In this document: one piece after another, positions 18,292 to 26,484 of the stretch
How the letters are laid out: every line of letters begins with the position of its first letter
Position numbering within the stretch: the first letter of the stretch is position 1
Assembly (NCBI RefSeq): GCF_017565305.1
Contig: NZ_JAGEKP010000005.1
Span: forward strand, 124,001-188,000
Reading direction: 5' to 3'
From: Leifsonia sp. TF02-11
GTDB taxonomy: Bacteria; Actinomycetota; Actinomycetes; Actinomycetales; Microbacteriaceae
Length of the DNA: 64,000 nt
Program-made: the position numbers and the translations under genes
The notes under the pieces: model-generated
Told to the model about the DNA's origin: nothing
The model's input: the letters and a program-made list of their open reading frames with translations, nothing else
The model's database searches: none

Positions 18292-20154
18292 TCAGTCTAC
18301 GCTGCGCAGACCTTTGACGCTGGAGAGGGGGAGGGTCCGCTCGATGTCGGCGGCCCGGTCGCGGCCGCGGAGCCGCCCTCCGCCGATCCCGGTGGGTTCG
18401 AGCAGATAGTCGACCAGCCGTCCGTCGGGCATCGCCACCTGGACGATCACGGTCTGCCGCGCCCGCACGGCCTGGTCGAGCTGGCGGGCGAGCCATTGCT
18501 CCGCGGTGTCTTCGTCGGCGGCGTCCTCCTGCCGCAGCCGGGCGACCAGCTCGGCCGCGGGGTCGCGTGACTCCACGACAGCACGCTCGGCGATGATGCG
18601 GCGCTGCGGCGTCACGACCGTGCCGGCAGCGTTCTCGGCGACCACGGGATAGCGTGCGTCGCTCAGCGCCCAGAACACCACGTCGCGGGGAAAGCGGCTC
18701 GACAGCGTCGTGTCGTCGACGCGCAGGAGACGCAGGGACGACAGCGACTGGTCGACGGCGATCGTGCCGAGCAGCATCGCGTCGTCGGAGCGCACCAGTG
18801 CGTGCCCGTCCTCCGCCGCCCGGACGCGCACCCGGCCGTGCCGCGCGACCGCCTCGGCGATGAGATAGTCGAGCGGCTGGGGCACGCCGGTGAGCGAGAC
18901 GGCCGCGAGGAACGTGTGGATGCTCTCCGCCGTCTCACCCGCTGTCACCGCGCGGTCGACGGAGGCCGCCGAGAACCGGAACGTGGAGGCGAGCGCTCGG
19001 CTCTCCAGGTCCGCCATCGTGCGCAGCCGCGACTCGATCTCCGGAGCGAGCGGGCCGGGGGAGATCACCGTCAGGTCGTGCTGCAGGTAGACCTTCGAGA
19101 CCTCCGCGGGGAAGTGCGTGATCATCGCCTCGGTGGCGGCTTCCGGCCCGGACTCCAACAGGGCCGTGCCCGCGCTGCTCGGGAGCCGGCGAGCGGTGAT
19201 CCCGAGGAGCTCGGCCTCGGTGACGCGCTCGGCGACGCGCTCCTGTGCTTCCGCGGCCGACGCGGGGTAGAGCCAGGCGATGTGCGCGCGCAGGCCGTCA
19301 TCCCACGGGGACCTGCTCCTCGCCGCGAAGAGGGTCGACAGATCGCTGGGGAGACCGCCGAGCCAGGCGGACGCGAGCGCCCGCCAGCGGTCGGGGGTCG
19401 TGGCGTGCTGCCAGGCTGCGGCCTCCGCCGTCGGCAGCCACACGCCGTCGGCCACCGCCGCCAGTCCGGCACGGTCGGCCACCGCGAGGATCGCCGGCAC
19501 CGCACCGGAGTCGACGGCGAGGGCCTCAGACAGCCGCTTGGCCGCGGGGAGGGCGAGACCGCCCTTCTGCAACTCGCGGGCGCCCTCGCGGCCGAGCTCC
19601 GCGAGCAGCTCCGAGACGCTCGCGACCGCTTCGAACGCCCGTTCGGCCGACAGCCGGTCGGTGGCGGGCCGGTCGGTCTCCGTCGTCGCGAGCGGAACGG
19701 GGGGAGGGGCGGCGGCGAGCACGGTGTCGGGGCGGGGGAGGCCGCGCTGCGGACCGGAGTCGAGCACGGCGGTGACGGCCTCGTAGGGGGCCGCGCCGCC
19801 GGCGGCATCCCCGTCCGCGGGGTGCACGAGCAGGAGTCGGCTGAGGGCGTCGATCGTCGCGGCCGCGCGGCGCGCGTCGGTTCCGGCCGTGGCCGGGTGT
19901 TCGGAGAGCCGCTCGGCGAGGCGGTCGGCGGACAGCGCGGCGCCCTCGCGGCCGAGGACGATGAGCGCCGCGAGCTGAAGGCGGTCGAGGGGAGCGAGGG
20001 CGCGCACGAGACCGTCCGGGTCGAGGAGCGCCTCGGCGAGGTCGAAGAAGTCGGAGATGCCCGATCGGCGCACCGGCCGGGCGTGCAAGGCGGCGACGAG
20101 CTCGTCGTCCGGCAGGGCGCGGAGCCGCGCTGCCAGAGCGAGCGTCGTCGTCAT
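18292..20154 (-). CDS. Helicase-associated domain protein, partner of the XPB helicase
   Basis: A 620-residue Ala/Leu-rich cytoplasmic protein of the helicase C-terminal/XPB-associated class found next to XPB helicases in Actinomycetota. No Walker motifs are visible. The C-terminal third (about 420-620) has the conserved part, with YLQHDLTVISPGPL near 370 and the end RAADIERTLPLSSVKGLRSVD. Start ATG 20154 was chosen because the upstream extension is Arg-rich and unconserved. Co-transcription with the helicase suggests a partner or clamp function, as an inference from context. Confidence 0.82.
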   Translation of the reverse strand: MTTTLALAARLRALPDDELVAALHARPVRRSGISDFFDLAEALLDPDGLVRALAPLDRLQLAALIVLGREGAALSADRLAERLSEHPATAGTDARRAAATIDALSRLLLVHPADGDAAGGAAPYEAVTAVLDSGPQRGLPRPDTVLAAAPPPVPLATTETDRPATDRLSAERAFEAVASVSELLAELGREGARELQKGGLALPAAKRLSEALAVDSGAVPAILAVADRAGLAAVADGVWLPTAEAAAWQHATTPDRWRALASAWLGGLPSDLSTLFAARSRSPWDDGLRAHIAWLYPASAAEAQERVAERVTEAELLGITARRLPSSAGTALLESGPEAATEAMITHFPAEVSKVYLQHDLTVISPGPLAPEIESRLRTMADLESRALASTFRFSAASVDRAVTAGETAESIHTFLAAVSLTGVPQPLDYLIAEAVARHGRVRVRAAEDGHALVRSDDAMLLGTIAVDQSLSSLRLLRVDDTTLSSRFPRDVVFWALSDARYPVVAENAAGTVVTPQRRIIAERAVVESRDPAAELVARLRQEDAADEDTAEQWLARQLDQAVRARQTVIVQVAMPDGRLVDYLLEPTGIGGGRLRGRDRAADIERTLPLSSVKGLRSVD

Positions 20155-20176
20155 CGCGCCGGTCCGGCGTGCCGCG

Positions 20177-20503
20177 TCAGCGCCGGCCCTTCGGCCTGGA
20201 CTTCGGTTTCGCGGCGGCGAGCGCTGCGGCCTCCGCCTCGGCTTTGGCTGCCGTTCGGCGTTGCCGCGCACTGAGGATGATCACGACGATGATCAGAACG
20301 AAGGCGATGGGGAAGGCGACGAGCGGGAACACGATGACTGCCGGCCAGAGCCCGACACCGGAGCCCTGCTGCGGCATCGCACCCGCAGCGCCGCCGATGA
20401 GCATGGCCGCGATGCAGACCAGGGAGACCACGACCAGGGCCGCCGCGATGTACGCGAGGGTCCGCTGGGCTCGGGAAACGGGAGGCGGGGTCTGCTGGGT
20501 CAC
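20177..20503 (-). CDS. Small membrane protein, two helices
   Basis: A 108-residue protein with membrane segments at about 15-38 and 53-77 and a basic Ala/Lys/Arg C-terminal tail (KPKSRPKGRR). The GTG start at 20503 is the first in frame. It lies 22 bp upstream of the helicase-associated gene on the same strand, so it may lead that operon. No family is recognised. Confidence 0.65.
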   Translation of the reverse strand: MTQQTPPPVSRAQRTLAYIAAALVVVSLVCIAAMLIGGAAGAMPQQGSGVGLWPAVIVFPLVAFPIAFVLIIVVIILSARQRRTAAKAEAEAAALAAAKPKSRPKGRR

Positions 20504-20559
20504 GAAATCAAGGATAATTGAGGTTGGTCATTCGATCCCCCATGTGAAGTGAGGTTCCC

Positions 20560-20940
20560 ATGCCGACCGGCAAGGTCAAGTTCTACGACGACGAGAAAGG
20601 CTTCGGCTTCATCAGCTCCGATGACGGCCAGGAGGTCTTCTTGCACGCCTCGGCGCTGCCCGCGGGCGCGGTGGTGAAGGCGGGATCCCGACTCGAGTTC
20701 GGCATCGCCGACGGCAAGCGCGGCGCGCAGGCGCTCTCCGTGCGCGTGCTCGAGGCGCCGCCGAGCCTGGTGAAGATGAAGCGCAAGTCGGCCGACGACA
20801 TGGCGATCATCGTCGAAGACCTCGTGAAGCTCCTCGACGGCATCGGTGCCAACCTGCGCCGCGGCAAGTACCCGGACAAGGCGCACGGCGCCAAGATCGC
20901 GGCGGTGCTGCGCCGGGTTGCGGACGACCTGGATGCCTGA
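20560..20940 (+). CDS. Cold-shock domain protein with C-terminal extension
   Basis: A 126-residue protein with an N-terminal cold-shock domain (KVKFYDDEKGFGFISSDDG, then VFLHASAL) and about 55 extra residues (DDMAIIVEDLVKLLDGIGANLRRGKYP) that look helical. The extension distinguishes it from the 67-68-residue CspA proteins at 6225 and 52564. Its end overlaps the DUF3027 gene by 8 bp, a pairing I recognise as common in Actinomycetota. It probably acts on nucleic acid; the extension may bind a partner. Confidence 0.88.
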   Translation: MPTGKVKFYDDEKGFGFISSDDGQEVFLHASALPAGAVVKAGSRLEFGIADGKRGAQALSVRVLEAPPSLVKMKRKSADDMAIIVEDLVKLLDGIGANLRRGKYPDKAHGAKIAAVLRRVADDLDA

Positions 20941-21826
20941 CGTCGCCGGGGTGCCCGAGGATGTGAGCGGCGAGGAGGCGGTCGATGTCGACGTCGACGC
21001 CTCCCTCGCCGGCGACACGCATGGCGACGTGCACGGCGACGATGTGCAGAGCGACGACGTGAAGAGCGACGACGCCCAGGGCGGCGACGCGCCGGCTGCC
21101 GACGCTCCGATCGGCGACGTGAGCGATCTCATCGCGGCCCTCCCGCTCGCGCGGGCTGCCCTGGCGGAGATCACGCCGGAGTCCACCATCGGCGAGCCCC
21201 TGGGGCACGTCGTGGAGGCCGCAGGCGCCGTCTCCCTGCTGTTCGCGTCGAACCTCGCCGGCTACCCGGGATGGCACTGGACCGTCACCGTCGGCCGCGC
21301 CGACGACGACGCGCAGCCGACAGTGCTCGAAGCCGAGCTGATGCCCGGCGACGACGCGCTCCTCGCACCCGACTGGGTGCCGTGGTCCGAGCGTCTCGCC
21401 GAGTACCAGGCGGCCCAGGAGGCGCTCGCCGCCGAGGCCGAGGAGGCCGGAGCCGAGGGCGACGCCGACGAGGACGGCGGCGACTCCGACGACGAGGACG
21501 ACGAGGACGACTACGACGACGAGGATGAGGACGACGACGAGTCCGAGGACTCCGACGACGATCACGACATCCACGACCTCCACGGTGACGACGACCTCGA
21601 CGGCGTCGACATCGACTCGGTCGACGTCGCGTACGACGAGGACACCGACGTGGACTCGGAGCTCGACCTGGCCTCGGAGGAGGCCGCTGCGCTCTCCGAC
21701 GAAGACGGCGCCGACGAGATCGCAGACCCGGCCGACGAGGAAGTCAGCGATGAGGTCGGCGCAGACGCCGACGACTCAGCGGTGGCGCCGAGCGCGCGTG
21801 ATGCTGAGGTAGGCGAAGCCGAGTAG
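20933..21826 (+). CDS. DUF3027 domain protein with hyperacidic tail
   Basis: A 297-residue protein. The DUF3027-type core (about 65-175) includes ALAEITPESTIGEPLGHV, NLAGYPGWHWTVTVGR and LAPDWVPWSERL. The N-terminal 60 residues are Asp/Gly/His-rich, and residues about 185-290 are extraordinarily acidic, with unbroken Asp/Glu runs. The function is unknown; the acidic tail may bind basic partners. The ATG overlaps the cold-shock gene. The 3' end overlaps the convergent DUF2530 gene by 51 bp, so part of the tail is encoded opposite another gene. Confidence 0.85.
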   Translation: MPDVAGVPEDVSGEEAVDVDVDASLAGDTHGDVHGDDVQSDDVKSDDAQGGDAPAADAPIGDVSDLIAALPLARAALAEITPESTIGEPLGHVVEAAGAVSLLFASNLAGYPGWHWTVTVGRADDDAQPTVLEAELMPGDDALLAPDWVPWSERLAEYQAAQEALAAEAEEAGAEGDADEDGGDSDDEDDEDDYDDEDEDDDESEDSDDDHDIHDLHGDDDLDGVDIDSVDVAYDEDTDVDSELDLASEEAAALSDEDGADEIADPADEEVSDEVGADADDSAVAPSARDAEVGEAE

Positions 21827-22021
21827 ACCGAGCGCGATCCCGACGATCACCGTCCAGATCCACCATCCGCCACCGGCGGCGGAGATGGGGCCGGCGAAGA
21901 CGAGCGTCGGGATCAGCGCGAGGACCCACAGGCCGAGGCCGACGAGCACGGCCCGCCGGTCATCCGTCGGAACGGGGACCGGATCGGGCCGGCGCTCGTC
22001 GTCACGCAGCCACAGGCGCAC
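21776..22021 (-). CDS. DUF2530 small membrane protein
   Basis: An 81-residue actinobacterial membrane protein of the DUF2530 type: PVPVPTDDRRAVLVGLGLW, helix 1 at about 27-45, GGWWIWTVIVG and helix 2 at about 53-72, then a basic end. It starts at GTG 22021 and overlaps the convergent DUF3027 gene at their 3' ends. It follows serC on the same strand with a 13-bp gap. Function unknown. Confidence 0.78.
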   Translation of the reverse strand: MRLWLRDDERRPDPVPVPTDDRRAVLVGLGLWVLALIPTLVFAGPISAAGGGWWIWTVIVGIALGLLGFAYLSITRARRHR

Positions 22022-22034
22022 GGTCGGCTCCCGC

Positions 22035-23192
<1,158 letters not shown>

Positions 23193-23282
23193 TCAGCGGT
23201 GTGCGGGGCGCCGTCACCTCGCTGTCACCTGCAGCAAGTAGGCTCGTACGCGATATTCGCGCGCCCGCACGTGGAGGGGTTC

Positions 23283-23972
23283 ATGACCGACCTGATCGAC
23301 ACGACCGAGATGTACCTTCGCACCATCCTGGAGCTGGAGGAGGACAACATCGTCCCGCTGCGCGCGCGCATCTCCGAGCGGCTGGGGCACTCCGGCCCGA
23401 CCGTCTCCCAGACGGTGGGGCGCATGGAGCGCGACGGCCTCGTCGTCGTCTCCGGCGACCGCCACCTCGAGCTCACCGACGACGGTCGCAGGAAGGCCGT
23501 GCACGTCATGCGCAAGCACCGCCTCGCCGAGCGGCTGCTCAGCGACGTGATCGAGCTCGAGTGGGAGTACGTGCACGAGGAGGCCTGCCGCTGGGAGCAC
23601 GTGATGAGCGAGCAGGTGGAGCGCAAGCTGCTGACCATGCTCGGCCACCCGACAGAGTCGCCCTACGGCAACCCCATCCCGGGGCTCGGCGAGCTGGGCG
23701 CGCCCGACGCGGCCTCCACCGAGAACCTGATCAATCTCGTCGACGTGGTGCGCGGCGGCGATTCCGAGGTGACTGCCAGGATCCGTCGTCTCGGCGAGCC
23801 GGCCCAGGTCGACCCCGAGCTGCTCCTCCAGCTCAAGCAGGCGGGCGTCTTTCCGGGCTCCACCGGCACTTTCGCCGCGGCGGGATCCTACGTCGCCGTG
23901 CAGATCGACGGCTTCGAGAACGGGCTGGAGCTGCCCAACGAGCTCGCCGCCCACATCTTCGTCGACGCGTGA
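23283..23972 (+). CDS. ideR: Iron-dependent repressor, DtxR/IdeR family
   Basis: A 229-residue metal-dependent repressor. Residues 1-73 are the winged helix (LIDTTEMYLRTI, SGPTVSQTVGRMERDGL), 74-140 the dimerisation/metal domain, and the end is an SH3-like domain. All expected metal ligands are visible: Met10, His79 and Glu83 (MRKHRLAE), His98, and Cys102/Glu105/His106 in the CRWEH motif. It should control iron uptake and storage genes. No perfect IdeR box is visible near it. A GGAGG lies before the ATG. Confidence 0.93.
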   Translation: MTDLIDTTEMYLRTILELEEDNIVPLRARISERLGHSGPTVSQTVGRMERDGLVVVSGDRHLELTDDGRRKAVHVMRKHRLAERLLSDVIELEWEYVHEEACRWEHVMSEQVERKLLTMLGHPTESPYGNPIPGLGELGAPDAASTENLINLVDVVRGGDSEVTARIRRLGEPAQVDPELLLQLKQAGVFPGSTGTFAAAGSYVAVQIDGFENGLELPNELAAHIFVDA

Positions 23973-23977
23973 TCGCC

Positions 23978-24039
23978 GTTACCGATTTGTTAAAAAGCGC
24001 GTTAAACAATGTGACAAATCGCGGGTCGTCCCGTAGTCT
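23978..24039 (+). promoter_or_regulatory. Promoter with helically phased GTTA repeats before the NlpC/P60 gene
   Basis: A -35 GTGACA (24011-24016), 17-bp spacer and -10 TAGTCT (24034-24039) form a clear promoter. Upstream, GTTAC/GTTAA/GTTAA start at 23978, 23989 and 24001, spaced 11 and 12 bp. This resembles the GTTAC/GTAAC direct repeats bound by MtrA, a known regulator of cell-wall hydrolase genes. An 8-bp inverted repeat (CGATTTGT...ACAAATCG) overlaps. Confidence 0.6.
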
Positions 24040-24045
24040 CTAACG

Positions 24046-24193
24046 AGTCCGAACGGGTCAGAAGCCGGCCCATCAGGACCCCGACCGGGACGCTCCAACC
24101 CCCCTGAGACCCGTCTCCCGGCCGGTGAAGCCGAAAGCGATTGCATCGGACGGGGCAGCTCCCTAGTGCTGCCGGAGCGCAGGAGGATGCACT
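24046..24193 (+). ncRNA. Structured 5' leader of the NlpC/P60 gene, candidate c-di-AMP (ydaO-type) riboswitch
   Basis: About 148 bases between the promoter and the TTG start are GC-rich with interleaved complementary segments: ACGGGTC near 24053 with GACCCGT near 24109, and GCCGGCC near 24064 with GGCCGGT near 24119, a pseudoknot-compatible order. Known ydaO riboswitches control NlpC/P60 genes in Actinomycetota. Only fragments of the consensus (GAGTCCGAA, GGTGAA, GCAGCTCC) are visible, so the family assignment is tentative; the structure is better supported. Confidence 0.45.
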
Positions 24194-25114
24194 TTGGCAC
24201 ACTCTGGTACGCCCGGTCCTGCCAAGGACCGAGCCCCTCAGGACCCGGACATCACCTCTTCGACACCGTCCACCGCGTCCACGTCCCCCGATCTCGTCTC
24301 GCGACGGTCGCTGCGCACCGTGAAGACCCCGTCTTCCGCGCCGCGCGCACCGAAGCCGACGACCGCGGCCCCTGTCGCCGCGTCGACCGCGCAGTCCACG
24401 CCCGCCGCGAAGAAGCGCAAGGGCGGTTGGGCACTCAACGTCGCGGTCATGACCGTGGCGACGGGAATCATCGCCACCATGTCGATCCCGGCGTTCGCAC
24501 TCCAGGAGGGCGGCCAGTCCGCCGCCTTCGGTCCGAGCGCAGAAGACGCCATGAAGAAGGCGCAGGCGCAGTCCGTCGAGGTCGCGGGGGGCGTCGCCGC
24601 CTCCGCCGTGAGCCGCGACGTGGCCACGGCGACCAGCCAGCAGCAGCTCGACGCGCAGAAGGCGGCAGCCGCCGCAGAGGCCGCCCGTCAGCGCGCGGCC
24701 GTGTCGTTCGCGAGCTACGCGTCGTACAGCGGCCCGAGCGTCTCCGACTTCCTCGCCAACCCGCCGTATCCGAGTTTCAGCCTCTCGCAGGTGTTCTCCG
24801 TGGCGCAGCAGTACATCGGCACTCCGTACGTCTACGGCGGCTCGACGCCGGCCGGGTTCGACTGCTCGGGCTACGTCATGTACGTGTACGCCCAGTTCGG
24901 CATCTCGCTCCCGCACTCCGTGTCGGGTCAGGCGGCGCGAGGCAAGCGCATCTCCATCCAGGACGCACAGCCAGGCGACATCGTCATCATGCCGGGCCAC
25001 GACGGTTTCTACGCGGGCAACGGCAACATCATGGATGCTCCGGACTCCGGCCGCTCCATCTCGATCCGGCCGATCTGGACGAGCGACTTCTACATCGTCC
25101 GCTTGGGTATCTGA
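24194..25114 (+). CDS. NlpC/P60 cell-wall peptidase (C40 family)
   Basis: A 306-residue exported peptidoglycan hydrolase. Residues 1-78 are a long cytoplasmic Thr/Pro/Ser-rich part, a membrane or signal helix spans about 79-103, and an Ala/Gln helical linker leads to the C-terminal NlpC/P60 domain (about 198-306) with nucleophile Cys224 (GFDCSGYV) and His269 (PGHDGFY). The TTG start lies 7 bp after AGGAGG; the ATG at 24187 is out of frame. Its own promoter, a long leader and a following terminator make it a separate, probably tightly regulated unit. Confidence 0.9.
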   Translation: MAHSGTPGPAKDRAPQDPDITSSTPSTASTSPDLVSRRSLRTVKTPSSAPRAPKPTTAAPVAASTAQSTPAAKKRKGGWALNVAVMTVATGIIATMSIPAFALQEGGQSAAFGPSAEDAMKKAQAQSVEVAGGVAASAVSRDVATATSQQQLDAQKAAAAAEAARQRAAVSFASYASYSGPSVSDFLANPPYPSFSLSQVFSVAQQYIGTPYVYGGSTPAGFDCSGYVMYVYAQFGISLPHSVSGQAARGKRISIQDAQPGDIVIMPGHDGFYAGNGNIMDAPDSGRSISIRPIWTSDFYIVRLGI

Positions 25115-25154
25115 CGACCGAACCCGCGGTGAACACTGCGGATCACGCTCGCGG

Positions 25155-25190
25155 AATGGCGCGCCACGAATAGGTGGCGCGCCATTTCTG
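25155..25190 (+). terminator. Terminator after the NlpC/P60 gene
   Basis: A perfect 13-bp stem, AATGGCGCGCCAC at 25155-25167 with its inverse at 25174-25186, has a 6-base loop and is followed by TCTG. Confidence 0.8.
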
Positions 25191-25245
25191 CGTTACTCTG
25201 ATGCCCTGGCGCAGTGCCAGGCAGCCGTGCAGATCGGAGCATCCG

Positions 25246-25491
25246 ATGGCCGAGTCGACCCGAGTGCGGTCACCGCAGGTGGCCACCGGGGACGAGCGCG
25301 GCCTCCGCACGGAGGGCAGGGGAGCCCGCCTGCTGTCGCCGCGCCGCGACTTCCTCGCCTGCCGCCACCACGTCGAGGCCTGCCACCGCCACCATGTGGT
25401 GTGCCGCCACCATGCCGCCGTCTTCCAGGGCGCTGTCCGTTCGGACAGTGCCCTTTTTGTTTGCCTCGCACACCCGAAAGGTCGCAGATGA
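25246..25491 (+). CDS. Short Cys/His-rich ORF coupled to the HNH gene (candidate leader peptide)
   Basis: An 81-codon frame from ATG 25246, weakly preceded by GGAG, ends with a stop overlapping the HNH start codon (ATGA). It contains three heptads, CRHHVEA-CHRHHVV-CRHH, a metal-binding-like or stall-prone cluster at about 25360-25415, and then runs straight through an intrinsic terminator. The N-terminal half is Arg/Thr-rich and unremarkable. It may be a leader peptide whose translation decides read-through into the nuclease gene, a small metal protein, or a chance frame. I recognise no family. Confidence 0.4.
   Translation: MAESTRVRSPQVATGDERGLRTEGRGARLLSPRRDFLACRHHVEACHRHHVVCRHHAAVFQGAVRSDSALFVCLAHPKGRR
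25428..25462 (+). terminator. Intrinsic terminator just upstream of the HNH gene
   Basis: GGGCGCTGTCCG (25428-25439) pairs with CGGACAGTGCCC (25442-25453), with one G-U pair, followed by TTTTTGTTT. It is the most canonical terminator in the window, yet it lies only 25 bp before the HNH start and inside the Cys/His ORF. Confidence 0.85.
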
Positions 25492-25985
25492 AGACACTGG
25501 TCCTCAACGCCGGCTACGAGCCACTCGCGGTCGTCTCCTTCAAGCGCGCAATCGTGCTCGTCATGAATCAGAAGGCCACTGTGCTCGCGAGCGATGCGGA
25601 TCACCCCGTCTGGAGCATCACCGGACGCTACGACCGCCCGTCGGTGATCCTCCTCACCCGCTACGTGCGCATCCCGCACGGCCGGGCGGTGCCGGTCTCC
25701 CGACGCGGTGTGCTGCGGCGCGACAGCCACCGCTGCGGCTACTGCGGCAAGACGGCCACGACCATCGACCACGTCCTCCCGCGCTCCCGAGGAGGGGCGG
25801 ACAGCTGGGAGAACCTCGTCGCCTGCTGCCTGCGCTGCAACAACGTCAAAGGCGACCGCACCCCGGCCGAGATGGGCTGGACGCTGAAGCTGACCCCGCG
25901 CGCCCCGCACGACACCTCCTGGGTGGTCAGGGGAGTGGAAGGCGGCCAGGAGGAGTGGCGCGACTACCTGGGCGTGGCCGCCTGA
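25488..25985 (+). CDS. HNH endonuclease
   Basis: A 165-residue nuclease of the widely conserved single-domain HNH class: MKTLVLNAGYEPLAVVSFKRA, then two Cys pairs C83/C86 (CGYC) and C114/C117 (CLRC) that bind structural zinc around the HNH core (IDHVLPRSRGG, ENLVACC, CNNVKGDRTP). It starts at ATG 25488 after AAAGG. The lack of a restriction methylase or intron context argues against restriction or homing roles; a housekeeping nucleic-acid role is likely but unproven. A terminator lies directly upstream. Confidence 0.92.
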   Translation: MKTLVLNAGYEPLAVVSFKRAIVLVMNQKATVLASDADHPVWSITGRYDRPSVILLTRYVRIPHGRAVPVSRRGVLRRDSHRCGYCGKTATTIDHVLPRSRGGADSWENLVACCLRCNNVKGDRTPAEMGWTLKLTPRAPHDTSWVVRGVEGGQEEWRDYLGVAA

Positions 25986-26027
25986 GGGCACGGCCCACGC
26001 CCGGCCTCCGCTAGGCTGGGAGGACTG

Positions 26028-26099
26028 GCCTCTGTAGCTCAATGGAAGAGCTGCTCCGTCCTAAGGAGAAGGTTGGGGGTTCGAGTCCCTCCAGGGGCA
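26028..26099 (+). tRNA. tRNA-Arg (anticodon CCU)
   Basis: A 72-base cloverleaf without CCA. The acceptor arm GCCTCTG (26028-26034) pairs with CAGGGGC (26092-26098); the D arm is GCTC...GAGC; the anticodon loop is GTCCTAA with CCU; the T loop is TTCGAGT; the discriminator is A. There is a G-A mismatch at the 27-43 pair. It marks the start of an accessory-looking block. Confidence 0.93.
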
Positions 26100-26170
26100 C
26101 CTCAGAAGCCTCGTCGCGCTCCGCAACGATCTCAGCGCGCCAGGTTCACCGTGATGGCTCCGAGTCCGAC

Positions 26171-26428
26171 CTACAGCAATATCATCAGCAGCGGTACCCC
26201 GAAGAACAACACAAGCACCGCGCTGGTGAAGAACGTCGTCACGGCCACCCACCGCGGGCGCACGTCTCTCACGAGAGCGGTGGCACTGGTCGCGATGGAT
26301 GCAATCGCGAGGATCGTCGTCGGTATCGCGCCGATGAAGGTGTCGGACAGCCCCGCCTCGCCGCCGTCGACCGACGCCCACACACCTGTCGTGATGGCCA
26401 CGACCAGCGCGATCAGCGCGACAGCCAT
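26171..26428 (-). CDS. Small three-helix membrane protein
   Basis: An 85-residue hydrophobic protein with membrane segments at about 1-18, 33-52 and 60-84, and a charged turn RDVRPRW between the second and third. No strong ribosome-binding site is visible before ATG 26428. No family recognised. It lies just after the tRNA, on the opposite strand, and is AT-richer than the neighbouring conserved genes. Confidence 0.5.
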   Translation of the reverse strand: MAVALIALVVAITTGVWASVDGGEAGLSDTFIGAIPTTILAIASIATSATALVRDVRPRWVAVTTFFTSAVLVLFFGVPLLMILL

Positions 26429-26484
26429 GATCAGTTCCGGGCGGGGTGCCGCGGCTGTGTCGATTCAGACATGGCCCGACATCA

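Noticed and set aside
15263-18496. Open frame of over 1000 codons on the minus strand across the kinase and helicase genes
   Set aside because: Low-complexity Arg/Gly composition and overlap with the well-supported XPB gene in another frame.
24181-24193. ATG 24187 as the NlpC/P60 start
   Set aside because: It is out of frame; the TTG at 24194 reads the whole protein with the same ribosome site.
25191-25487. CRISPR-like repetition in the CCGCCACCA region
   Set aside because: Only three degenerate copies of short codon repeats, no spacers and no cas genes.
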